DNA from: Gemmatimonadota bacterium
GTDB taxonomy: Bacteria; Gemmatimonadota; Gemmatimonadetes; Gemmatimonadales; Gemmatimonadaceae
Direction: 5' to 3'
NCBI GenBank assembly: GCA_016794735.1
Contig: JAEUJK010000580.1
Location: 1-8,017 of the forward strand
DNA length: 8,017 bases
In this document: positions 1 through 8,017 of the stretch, piece after piece
Numbering within the stretch: the first letter of the stretch is position 1
Layout of the letters: each line of letters starts with the position of its first letter
Position numbers and translations under genes: made by a program
Notes under the pieces: model-generated
Databases searched by the model: none
What the model was told of the DNA's origin: nothing
Seen by the model: only the letters and a program-made list of their open reading frames with translations

Positions 1-945
1 GCCGAGGTAACGCTCCACGCGTCGTGACTCCAGGTATCGCGGTACCGCGCAACTGCCGAGTGCAGCCAGCAACAGGACCCCGGCGAAGGCGAGCCGCCAC
101 GTCCCGGCGGCCGCCGTGCGCTCCACCTGCTGCGACACCAGGCACGGCTCGAGCAAGCGATCCTGCACATTCACCGGTCGCCCGTCGCGGCCGAAGGTCT
201 CGATCGCTTCGGCATGCGCGCGTTGCACGGCTTCCACCGACTCCTGCAGCGTCTCGCGATAACTCACCGGCGCCTGCCCCCGCACCACCGCCGCGAGCAC
301 GATGCCTGGCCCCTGTTCGGCCCACACCGTGAGGTCGCCGAAGGCAAACGAGTCCAACCCTTCCTGGGTGGACACCTCCAGCGAGTCCTGGGCGAACTGC
401 GTGATCGCGGTCAACATCCCCGCCACCATGTCCGGCGACAACGCCTTCACGCCAGGTGCCGTGAGGTGTCGCAACAACAACCCCGTCTCGCGATGGATCA
501 GGAAGAGCTGCTCGGCCCGAAAGACCAGCGAGTGGGAGAGCACGACCTCGCCGAAGGTCTTCCCGGTGCGCCACGCCTCCATGCGCCAGCGCAGGCCGCG
601 CGGGGTGAACGCGTGTTCGAGCGTGGTGTTGATCGACTGCGAGAGTTCGGCGAACGCCGTCGCAATCGCACGACGAATGGCGGGGCCGATGATCGGGAAG
701 ATCGCATCGACCAGGGGCTGCGGGTCGCGCCGGATGGACGCCTTGATCGCGTCGCCGACCACGGGACCGAGGGCTGCGCCTAACTCCTGGTCGCTGGCCC
801 GACGTGCGATGGCATCCGGAAGGACCGCACTGACGGCATCGACGTGCAGGCCGGGGTCGTCGAGCCGACGATCGATCGCGTCGAGCCGCGTGCGTTCCGG
901 CCCGACCAGCAGGTCACGCAGGTCCTCAAAGCGATCGTCCGCCAC
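1..945 (-). CDS. OmpA-linked membrane protein, N-terminal part (3' end outside window)
   Basis: An open frame of 315 codons runs off the window edge, so only the N-terminal part is visible. I recognise the conserved core of a family usually annotated as OmpA-family proteins: 'PVVGDAIKASIRRDPQPLVD' near residues 61-80, 'FPIIGPAIRRAI' at 83-94 and 'FLIHRETGLLLRH' at 148-160. About 280 soluble residues are followed by one hydrophobic helix at about 284-300 (LAFAGVLLLAALGSCAV). In relatives I remember, the helix is followed by BON-like and OmpA peptidoglycan-binding domains; that part is not in this window. The start is GTG at 943-945, preceded by AGGGG about 10 bases upstream; no ATG or TTG lies nearby in frame. 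The gene begins 13 bases after the coiled-coil gene stops, so the two are probably co-transcribed. The family call is from memory of the motifs; the molecular role is unknown. Confidence 0.72.
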   Translation of the reverse strand, partial: MADDRFEDLRDLLVGPERTRLDAIDRRLDDPGLHVDAVSAVLPDAIARRASDQELGAALGPVVGDAIKASIRRDPQPLVDAIFPIIGPAIRRAIATAFAELSQSINTTLEHAFTPRGLRWRMEAWRTGKTFGEVVLSHSLVFRAEQLFLIHRETGLLLRHLTAPGVKALSPDMVAGMLTAITQFAQDSLEVSTQEGLDSFAFGDLTVWAEQGPGIVLAAVVRGQAPVSYRETLQESVEAVQRAHAEAIETFGRDGRPVNVQDRLLEPCLVSQQVERTAAAGTWRLAFAGVLLLAALGSCAVPRYLESRRVERYLG

Positions 946-958
946 CTTGCAGGCGCCC

Positions 959-1503
959 CTAACGCGGGTCGCCCGCCGCGAGCCGCTCCGCGAATTCGGC
1001 AAACATCGCCGCCATCGTCGCCCGGTCTGCCTTGGCGTGCCGCAGGTCCGCCGCCTCGCGCCGCAACGCCTCCGACACCTCGGCGTGCCGACGGGCCATC
1101 TCGTCCCCAAGCGTCCGCTGCAGCTCCTGCAGCAGCCCGCGAAGCTCACGCTGCTGCTGCTGCGTCTGGTCGGTGAGCGCGCCGAGGCGCCCCACCAGGT
1201 CGCGATTGAGCGCGGCGATGGAATCCAGCGCCTCGCGCACCCCCTGCACCCGGTCGCGCTCCTCGGCCTTCAGCGCCGTGGTCAGCGTCTCGATCTCAGA
1301 GCGCAGGTACTGCTCGGTGGCCAGCATGCGTCGGCCGAGGTCCTCGCGCAGGTGCGTCGCCTCACGCTGCAGGCGCTCCTCCGTCGCCGCAAAGCGCCGG
1401 TCGTAGTCGCGCATCTGGGTGCCGAACAGGATGTCGCGGATCTTGTCGACATTCCCGGTGTCGGTGGGCGAGTCGGCGCCGTTGGGCACACTTCGGGGAT
1501 CGG

Positions 1504-1507
<4 letters not shown>
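959..1507 (-). CDS. Coiled-coil protein of unknown function, partner of the OmpA-linked protein
   Basis: This 182-residue protein has no signal peptide and no membrane segment. After a disordered Pro/Asp-rich start comes a conserved-looking block, 'NVDKIRDILFGTQMRDYDRR' at residues 19-38. A long charged heptad-like helix fills about 35-175, rich in Glu, Arg, Gln and Leu, and includes a QQQQ run encoded by four CAG codons. It is probably a cytoplasmic coiled coil that oligomerises or bridges partners. The start ATG (1505-1507) overlaps the TGA of the upstream sigma-54 activator as ATGA, and AGGA lies about 6 bases upstream of the ATG. I recall similar 'KIRDILFG.QMRDYERRF' proteins next to OmpA-family genes like the one that follows here, which supports a functional pair. 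No biochemical function can be assigned from the sequence. Confidence 0.8.
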
Positions 1508-2894
<1,387 letters not shown>

Positions 2895-2898
<4 letters not shown>

Positions 2899-4253
2899 GC
2901 GTGGGCTGGGGGAGGTGGGGTCGGAACGTGCACGGTGACGATCGCGCCCTGCACGGCGCCGTTGGCATCGACCCGGTTCGCCGCCTCAATCTTAGCACCA
3001 TGCTGGTGCGCCACGCGGTGGGCAATCGCCAGCCCGAGCCCGGTCCCTCCCGGGCGACGCGTGACGAACGGTTCGAACACGTGCGGAAGCAGGTCGGGCG
3101 GGAACCCCGGGCCATCGTCGGACACACTCAGCACCAGGGACCCGCTGTGACGGACCGCGCCGATCATCACCACGCCGCCCGGCGGCGCGTGCTGGATGGC
3201 ATTGCCGCCGAGGTTCACCAGCAGCTGGCCGAACCGGACCCGGTCGACCTCCAGGAGGTGCGTCCCGGCATCGCCCACCTCCGCGCGCAGGGTGATCCCG
3301 GCCGCAGCGGCGATGGGCGCCAGCGCGAGCTGCGCGGCGTCGACGAGCGCCTGCACCGTGGTCGCGCGGCGCTCCAGCTCCGCCGGCCGCCCGTACTCGA
3401 GCAGGTCGCGCATGAGTGCGGAGAGCCGCTCCACCTGCGCATCGAACATCGGGGCCAATCGCGCAAAGTCCGGCTGGTTCCCCAGGCGCTGTCGTGCCGC
3501 ATCGAGCAATGAGGTGATGGCAAACAACGGATTGCGCACTTCATGCGCGACCCCGGCCACGAGTTCGCCCATGCGCGCCAGGGTCTCGCGTCGCTGCACC
3601 TCGTGCTGGAGGGCGAGGAGGGTCGTGAGCTCCTGCAGGACGAGGATCACGCGCTGGTCCACCCCGGTGGGCCACGCACTCGCGGCCCAGGTGCGTCCGT
3701 CGGCATCCTGCAATTGCTGGTCGACGCGGAGATCGCGCACCACGGCAGTCAGCGCCTCCCGAAATGCCGCATCCCCGGGCCCTGTCGCGCCTGGCGAGCC
3801 ATCGGCGAACGCCGCGGCCGCGCGATTGCCACGCACCACGCGACCGGCGCCATCCATCACCATGATCGGCTGCGAGATGGCGTCGAACGTCGCGCGCCAC
3901 TCGTCAGCCGCCTGTTGCATCACCGCGCGCGCCACGCGTTCCGCGTGCAACTCCCGCGCGCGTGCCTCCGCGCGGGCCCGCTCCGAGGTGTCGTGGACGA
4001 TCACATGGATGCGACCGCGAGACATCGGCGAGAGGTACAGCTCAACGTGACGCGCCTCGCCCGAGGGGTGGCGATGGACGACGTCGGCCAGGTGGACCCC
4101 GATCGTCGCACCGAGCTCGAGCACGTCGTCCAGCGACGCCGGTTCGGCCCAGAGGGAGTCGAGTCGCGCGCCGGCAAGCGCGGCCGGCGACGTTCCATAG
4201 AAGTCGCCCGCCGCGTGGTTGGCCTCGAGGATCAAGGCACCGGCCGCCTCCAC
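2895..4253 (-). CDS. Soluble PAS-domain sensor histidine kinase
   Basis: Counting from the GTG at 4251-4253, this is a 452-residue kinase. A first PAS domain covers about 1-90, and its beginning appears to lie upstream of this GTG. A charged linker rich in Ala, Arg and Glu covers about 91-118, and a second PAS-like domain about 119-210. The dimerisation/phospho-acceptor domain has 'GVAHEVRNPL' with H237. The ATPase domain has N-box N347/N351, 'SDDGPGFP' at 378-385, F-box 'FEPF' at 393-396 and 'GGTGLGLAI' at 402-410. No signal peptide or membrane helix is visible, so it likely senses a cytoplasmic cue through its PAS domains. The stop overlaps the start of the NtrC-type regulator as GTGA, making a two-component pair. 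The start is uncertain: GTG 4253 is the only ordinary start in this frame after the upstream stop, yet it cuts into the first PAS domain. Confidence 0.93.
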
Positions 4254-4313
4254 CAGGAGCTGCGGCGCGGTGCCTCGGTCAAAGAGGGTGCGGTAATCGT
4301 CGGGACGATCCAG
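4254..4313 (-). other. Probable 5' extension of the histidine kinase frame, possibly from a CTG start
   Basis: The kinase frame stays open upstream of GTG 4253 back to a TGA at 4398-4400. Its last 20 codons read 'LDRPDDYRTLFDRGTAPQLL', then run on into 'VEAAGALILEANHAA'. 'YRTLFD...LLVEAAGALILEANHAA..FYG' is a typical opening of a PAS domain, so these codons look genuinely translated. No ATG, GTG or TTG exists in this frame between the stop and 4253. A CTG at 4311-4313 followed by Asp-Arg-Pro-Asp-Asp-Tyr is the best-placed start by protein logic, but I see no good Shine-Dalgarno sequence before it. An indel joining a GTG in the neighbouring frame is another possible explanation. Confidence 0.5.
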
Positions 4314-4383
4314 GGGTCGGGGCGAGTGGAGGCGGCACAGTGCGCACCGCCCGTCACTCGCGCAAGTCGAACCGGCAGGCCAA

Positions 4384-5178
4384 CTACTTCGTGCGGGTCA
4401 GCAACTCCTCGATCAGGTCGAGGGCGCGCTTGTCCCCGGTCTGGCCGAGCCAGAAGAGCGCCTTCTTTCGCAGCTCCGGATCCTTGTTGGTGCGCACGAT
4501 GTTCACCAGCGCCGGGACGGCCTCGTCACGCGGGCGCTGCGACAGGGCAAAGACGGCCTGCTCACGCACCTCGCGGTCCATCGCCGCCTCACCCACCAGC
4601 TCCTTGAGCCCCTGCGTGGCGGGTTCCTCGGCGGCCTGTCCCAGCCAGAACACGGCCTGGGTGCGGGCACGCTTGGGGCGCGAGTCGTCGCGCGCGATGC
4701 GAATCAACTCGCGCCACACCTCAACGCTGTCGATCAACGTGGCCGGGAAGATCGCGCGCTCGCTGGCCTTCCCCTCGCCAGTGCGGGCGATGTCCAGCAG
4801 GAGGTCCGCCGCCTGCCGGGCCGACAGCGCCCCGAGGTCGGTGGCCGTGGCTCCGGCACGCCAGCGCCCCCCAACATAGAAACGCAGGTCGGTGATATCC
4901 CCGCCTTCCTTCTCGATGATCACGCGACCCGGGCCCGAGTCGCATTCCACGTCGTATTCCACGTCGCGGGTCGCCCGGTTGTCGATCCGGATCCCGTCAC
5001 GCCCGACGCGACCCGTGCGCCAGATGTTCTGGCCCTGCCCGCAGACGCCGGGGCGCAGCGTGAAGGTGAACCGCACCTGCCCGTCACGAACACTCGCCAG
5101 CCGGGACGCCTGGGCCGGCAGGCCGGTGGCGGCCGCGAGGGCCAGCACACCGGCGAGGGTGGGGATGATCGTTCTCAT
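4384..5178 (-). CDS. Exported HEAT-repeat protein with a two-cysteine N-terminal domain
   Basis: This 264-residue protein starts with a likely Sec signal peptide (MRTIIPTLAGVLALAAATG, then LPAQA, cleavage near 22-24). A unique segment of about 100 residues follows; it looks beta-rich and holds C46 and C79, which could form a disulfide. After a helical stretch come three HEAT-type repeats ending in 'AVFWLGQ' (Q181), 'AVFALSQ' (Q214) and 'ALFWLGQ' (Q246), plus a C-terminal capping helix. The repeat spacing is 32-33 residues. The last 50 residues closely match the end of the upstream HEAT protein, suggesting duplication. The ATG (5176-5178) overlaps that gene's TGA as ATGA, and GAGGAG lies 11 bases upstream. 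HEAT arrays usually act as protein-binding scaffolds; here it would work in the periplasm or at the envelope. No enzyme motif is visible and I do not recognise a named family. Confidence 0.88.
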   Translation of the reverse strand: MRTIIPTLAGVLALAAATGLPAQASRLASVRDGQVRFTFTLRPGVCGQGQNIWRTGRVGRDGIRIDNRATRDVEYDVECDSGPGRVIIEKEGGDITDLRFYVGGRWRAGATATDLGALSARQAADLLLDIARTGEGKASERAIFPATLIDSVEVWRELIRIARDDSRPKRARTQAVFWLGQAAEEPATQGLKELVGEAAMDREVREQAVFALSQRPRDEAVPALVNIVRTNKDPELRKKALFWLGQTGDKRALDLIEELLTRTK

Positions 5179-6737
5179 CGGTTGATCAGCTCCTCGATGG
5201 CCTTGCGGGCCCTCGGATCCTTGGATTGGCCGAGCCAGAAGACCGCACGCTTGCGCAGCTCACGATCCTTGTCGTTGCGGGCGATGTCGATGAGCTTGTC
5301 GATCGTGCCGGCATCGCGTCGTTGGGACATCACGAAGATCACCTGCTCCTTCATCTCGCGATCGGACATGCGGTCGTACATCTGGCCCAGGGCCTCGGCC
5401 GACACGGTGCGGTTCTGCCCCGCCCAGAAGAGCGCCTTCTTGCGCACCTCGACGTCTTCCTTGTCGTTGGTGGCGAGGTCGAGCATCCACTTGTCGGTCG
5501 CGGGCGAACGCACCTGCCCCAGCGAGAAGATGATCTTGTCCTTCAGGTCGTCGTCCGACACGCGAGCGAACAGGCCGATCAGCAGCTCCGCATTTTCGCC
5601 CGACTTCTGCTGCCCGAGCCAGAAGATCGCCTGCTCCCGCTGCTGCTTGGGGGCATTGTCCCGCTGGGCGAGGTCACGGAGGAGCGTGGCCGCACGGGCA
5701 CTGCGATGCTGCGACAACGCAAACACCGCCTTGTCGAGCACGTCCTCGTCCTTCTCGGTCCTGAGGATCTCCTCCAGCATCGTCACCGCGCGATCGTCGC
5801 GCAGCTGGCCGAGCCAGAACACCGCCTGCTCGCGCACCTCGCCATCCGGGTCGGTGCGCAGGCTGTTCATCAGGATGTCCGCCGCCTTGGCCTCGCGCTT
5901 CTGCGAGACCAGGAAGATCGCCTTGCGACGCAGCGAGGCCGAGCAGCGGTCGCGACGCGCGAGCGTCTTCTCGAGGATCGGGAGCGCCGCGTCAGCGTCC
6001 ATCTGCAACAGCGCATTCAGCGCTTCCACGCGTTCGTCGTCGTCCTCGTCCGGGCAACCCTGCTCCTGGCTCCCGCTGTTGCGCACCCGCGTGCCGCCGG
6101 AGGACGTGGAACTCCCACCGGCGGAACTTCCGGATCCGCCCGACGCGCCCGCGCGCTCGCGGATCTCGCGCGCGCACCCCTCGTTCCCCTGCGAGGCCAA
6201 CGATCCGCAGATGCGCACACGGAGCGTCCGCGCGTCGCTGCTCATCGTGCGAGGGAACTCGCTCGCCAGTGCATCGAGGGACGCCAGCGCACTCTGCATC
6301 CCGGCGGTGGAACCAAGACGCGCACTCGCGAAGGCATGCCAGTAGAGCGCATCACCGGCAATCGCTGCCTTGCGATCGCGGGCACGCACCTGCATGAACA
6401 ACTCGGCCGCCCGGCGATAGTCGCCCCGGTCCAGGGCGCGTCGGCCCATCCGATAGAGGGAGTCGGCCGCCTGGTCGGGCTCCCACAGCTCGACCTCGGC
6501 AAGGGCGCCGAGCCCGGCCAGGGATGAGAGGCTGGAGTGCGTGGCGAGCGACGAGAGGCTCGACAGCGAGGAAAGGCTCGACAGCGAGGACAACGCCGCG
6601 AGGGACGAGGCGCCGCGTGCGGTGGCCACCGGAACCGCCGCGCGCACACTCGCGAGGACGTCGTGGACCACCTCGGTCACGGTCGCCTGCGCACCAACGG
6701 GGGCGGCGACCAGGAGGGAAAGCAGGAGTCGGTTCAT
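5175..6737 (-). CDS. Exported HEAT-repeat protein with Ser-Ser-Leu repeats and a TPR-like segment
   Basis: This is a 520-residue protein. It has a signal peptide at 1-18 (MNRLLLSLLVAAPVGAQA) and a Ser-Ser-Leu tripeptide tract at about 44-73. A TPR-like helical segment at about 86-160 (DSLYRMGRRALDRGDYRRAA) resembles those of exported tetratricopeptide proteins. A low-complexity Gly/Ser linker spans about 197-223 and an acidic patch EDDDE 231-235. Eight HEAT-type repeats follow, ending at Q279, Q311, Q343, Q376, Q408, Q441, Q472 and Q504, each with a hydrophobic pair, Phe and then GQ or SQ, with a capping helix to 520. I chose ATG 6735-6737 because a signal peptide begins there; the frame extends upstream to 6857, but that part lies over the anti-sigma gene and reads as Pro/Arg/Cys-rich nonsense. 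It starts 13 bases after the anti-sigma stop and overlaps the next gene by ATGA. It is probably a periplasmic scaffold; no catalytic motif is visible. Confidence 0.9.
   Translation of the reverse strand: MNRLLLSLLVAAPVGAQATVTEVVHDVLASVRAAVPVATARGASSLAALSSLSSLSSLSSLSSLATHSSLSSLAGLGALAEVELWEPDQAADSLYRMGRRALDRGDYRRAAELFMQVRARDRKAAIAGDALYWHAFASARLGSTAGMQSALASLDALASEFPRTMSSDARTLRVRICGSLASQGNEGCAREIRERAGASGGSGSSAGGSSTSSGGTRVRNSGSQEQGCPDEDDDERVEALNALLQMDADAALPILEKTLARRDRCSASLRRKAIFLVSQKREAKAADILMNSLRTDPDGEVREQAVFWLGQLRDDRAVTMLEEILRTEKDEDVLDKAVFALSQHRSARAATLLRDLAQRDNAPKQQREQAIFWLGQQKSGENAELLIGLFARVSDDDLKDKIIFSLGQVRSPATDKWMLDLATNDKEDVEVRKKALFWAGQNRTVSAEALGQMYDRMSDREMKEQVIFVMSQRRDAGTIDKLIDIARNDKDRELRKRAVFWLGQSKDPRARKAIEELINR
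6519..6608 (-). repeat. In-frame tandem repeat encoding Ser-Ser-Leu tripeptides
   Basis: Residues 44-73 of the larger HEAT protein are built on a 9-base coding unit, Ser-Ser-Leu. Five consecutive SSL units (50-64) are followed, after Ala-Thr-His, by two more (68-73), and SSL-like units precede them. At DNA level the 17-base string aggctcgacagcgagga occurs exactly at 6556-6572 and 6574-6590, a period of 18 bases or two tripeptides. Elsewhere synonymous changes have blurred the repeat. Its length keeps the frame in multiples of three residues. Confidence 0.85.
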
Positions 6738-6750
6738 GATCAGGTCCAGG

Positions 6751-7371
6751 TCAGGTGCCACGCACCGGGGCGGGCACGGAGGTTCGCAATCGGGAAAGGA
6801 GGTCGCCGCCGCGCAGCGAGCGATCCACCAGGGTCTTGTCGTCCGCCGTGGCCGCATCGGCCAGGTGGACGATCTGTGCCAGTGTCAGTTCGAGGTCCTC
6901 GAGCAGCGCGCGCCGCGCAGGCGCCGTCGCGGCCGGGGAGTCGAGCAGGAGCCGGGTTTCGGACAACATGTCGCGCGCCCACGAGGTGACCGCGGGATCG
7001 ATCTCCGCATCGCCTAACGACGATCGCGTCGTCGTCAGCAACACTTCCGCACGATCGAACAGGGCCTGGGTGGCCACGTCGTAGGCGCGGGTGGGCTCCG
7101 TCGTCGCTGCGGCGGCCGGGGACGTCGTGCGGCCACCCGCTTGTGCGCCGCGGGACACGCCCGCCTGGTACGCCACGGCCACCAGGACCGCGGCCGCCGC
7201 GAGCATCGGGACGACGCGGCGCACGCTCCAGCGCGGCGGGGCCGGTGGCGCCACCGTCACCCCAGCCCGGATCACGTCCCACATCGCCTCCCGCGGGACG
7301 TCGCGTGGCGGCCGGTTGTAGTCGGCGGCCGCCTCCACGACCCATCGGTCGAACTGCTCGTCGTCGCTCAT
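6751..7371 (-). CDS. Membrane-anchored putative anti-sigma factor
   Basis: This 206-residue protein directly follows the ECF sigma gene. An N-terminal soluble part of about 50 residues (DRWVVEAAADYNRPP, then PREAMWDVI) precedes one membrane helix at about 53-70 (VVPMLAAAAVLVAVAYQAG). After a flexible Gly/Thr/Ala stretch comes a helical C-terminal domain of about 110 residues, including 'LLLDSPAATAPARRALLEDL'. This cytoplasm-helix-periplasm layout and the sigma neighbour suggest an anti-sigma factor that holds the sigma protein at the membrane. No HxxxCxxC zinc motif is present, so it is not a classical zinc anti-sigma domain. I chose ATG 7369-7371 because it forms an ATGA overlap with the sigma stop and gives the start MSDDEQFD; an ATG three codons upstream (7378-7380) is also possible. 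The function is inferred from layout and position, not from a recognised domain. Confidence 0.78.
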   Translation of the reverse strand: MSDDEQFDRWVVEAAADYNRPPRDVPREAMWDVIRAGVTVAPPAPPRWSVRRVVPMLAAAAVLVAVAYQAGVSRGAQAGGRTTSPAAAATTEPTRAYDVATQALFDRAEVLLTTTRSSLGDAEIDPAVTSWARDMLSETRLLLDSPAATAPARRALLEDLELTLAQIVHLADAATADDKTLVDRSLRGGDLLSRLRTSVPAPVRGT

Positions 7372-7910
7372 GCGCTCCATGCTCCGGCAAAGGCGGCCAA
7401 TCGTTCGCGCAGCCGGGCCCGTGCCCGGAACAGCTGCGCCTTGGACGTGCCTGTCTCGATCCCCAACGCCCGCCCGATCTCCTCGTGCGTGAATCCTTCC
7501 ACGTCGTGCATCACGAACACCGTCCGGTATCCCGTGGGGAGCGCGTCGATCGCCGCATGCAACCGCTCCCGCAGGTCCGGGTCCGCCCGGCGCGGTGTCG
7601 TGCCTAACGACTCAACCTCATCCATCCCCGTCTCGCGGGTCCGCAGCCGCTTGACCTTGCGCAGCCCGTTCAGCGCCACCGACACGGCAATCGTGTGCAG
7701 CCAGGTGCCGAACGCGGACTCCCCGCGAAACTCCCCCAACTTCCCGAAGGCGCGGATGAACGCGTCCTGCGTGAAGTCCCGCGCGAGGTCATCGTCACCC
7801 GCCATGCGATACGCCAGGCGGTAGACCCGGTCGACGTGTGCGTCGTAGAGGGCCCGCTGCGCGTCGGGCTCCCCTGCGGCGGCTCGTGCGACCAGTGCGC
7901 GTTCGTCCAA
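7368..7910 (-). CDS. ECF-type RNA polymerase sigma-70 factor
   Basis: At 180 residues this has the usual length of an extracytoplasmic-function sigma factor. Region 2 lies at about 20-85, with 'YRLAYRMAGDDDLARDFTQD' at 30-49, 'AFIRAF' and 'FRGESAFGTWLHTIA' at 61-75. Region 4 lies at about 112-170, with 'AIDALPTGYRTVFVMHDVEG' at 120-139 and the helix-turn-helix 'THEEIGRALGIETGTSKAQL'. It should direct RNA polymerase to a small regulon, probably under control of the overlapping membrane protein gene. The start is TTG at 7908-7910: the frame stops shortly upstream and offers no ATG or GTG, and GAGAG lies 7 bases before the TTG. It heads the visible run of genes. The 107 bases upstream show no promoter I would call confidently, so autoregulation, common in this class, cannot be tested here. 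Confidence 0.95.
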   Translation of the reverse strand: MDERALVARAAAGEPDAQRALYDAHVDRVYRLAYRMAGDDDLARDFTQDAFIRAFGKLGEFRGESAFGTWLHTIAVSVALNGLRKVKRLRTRETGMDEVESLGTTPRRADPDLRERLHAAIDALPTGYRTVFVMHDVEGFTHEEIGRALGIETGTSKAQLFRARARLRERLAAFAGAWSA

Positions 7911-8017
7911 TGCCGTGCTCTCGGGTTCATGGTGCCCCCGCCGGCCCCTGCCGACGGGTCAGCCTTGGGACACAGCGCCTCCCGTAATGGTTGCGCGACT
8001 TCCCAACTCTCGCGATG

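Noticed and set aside
1151..1162. Four CTG repeats as a microsatellite
   Set aside because: This is short, in frame and simply encodes Gln-Gln-Gln-Gln in a coiled-coil protein; it is too short to call a separate repeat feature.
4331..4351. Inverted repeat (ggcgg ... ccgcc) between the small HEAT gene and the kinase as a terminator
   Set aside because: Only five clean pairs with mismatches inside, no T tract follows, and the region appears to be near the kinase coding start.
6744..6760. TGGCAC on the minus strand before the larger HEAT gene as a sigma-54 -24 box
   Set aside because: The -12 GC at the required spacing is missing (GG is found instead), and the site lies inside the end of the anti-sigma gene.
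6738..6857. Upstream extension of the larger HEAT gene to 6857
   Set aside because: The extra 40 residues are Pro/Arg/Cys-rich, overlap the end of the anti-sigma gene and would bury a clear signal peptide starting at ATG 6737.
7670..7930. Minus-strand frame from ATG 7930 as an alternative start for the sigma gene
   Set aside because: It is in a different frame from the sigma domains and its product has no recognisable domain; the sigma frame offers only TTG 7910.
7911..8017. Promoter of the sigma gene, for example around TTGGGAA on the minus strand
   Set aside because: No -10 element at suitable spacing could be matched to a sigma-70 or ECF consensus, so a promoter call would be a guess.

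Overview
This window is high-GC bacterial DNA read almost entirely from the minus strand. Eight genes follow one another, with four 4-base start/stop overlaps and very short gaps elsewhere. I see no RNA gene, insertion sequence, CRISPR array or prophage. The style suggests Gemmatimonadota: high GC, a short anti-sigma protein with a 'YNRPP...PREAMW' N-terminus, exported HEAT-repeat proteins ending in 'FWLGQ' motifs, and the unusual Leu-Gly spelling TTA-GGC. This taxonomic call is from recognition, not a database search.

In transcription order (right to left), the first half is an envelope-signalling block. It holds an ECF sigma factor with a TTG start (7368-7910), a membrane-anchored putative anti-sigma protein overlapping it by ATGA (6751-7371), and two exported HEAT-repeat proteins (5175-6737 and 4384-5178) that also overlap by ATGA. 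The larger HEAT protein carries a Ser-Ser-Leu repeat tract, a TPR-like segment and eight HEAT repeats. The smaller has a unique two-cysteine domain and three HEAT repeats. A plausible reading is that exported scaffold proteins belong to the circuit sensed or controlled by the sigma/anti-sigma pair.

The second half is a phosphorelay block. It holds a soluble PAS histidine kinase (2895-4253, with coding signal extending upstream to about 4313 but no ordinary start codon there), an NtrC-type sigma-54 activator (1504-2898), a coiled-coil protein (959-1507) and a protein of an OmpA-linked family (1-945, cut by the window edge). The kinase and activator form an obvious two-component pair. The activator stop overlaps the coiled-coil start, so the last two genes may be part of the same functional unit.

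About 107 bases upstream of the sigma gene (7911-8017) contain no supported gene and no promoter that I can call with confidence. No gene-free stretch exceeds 300 bases.
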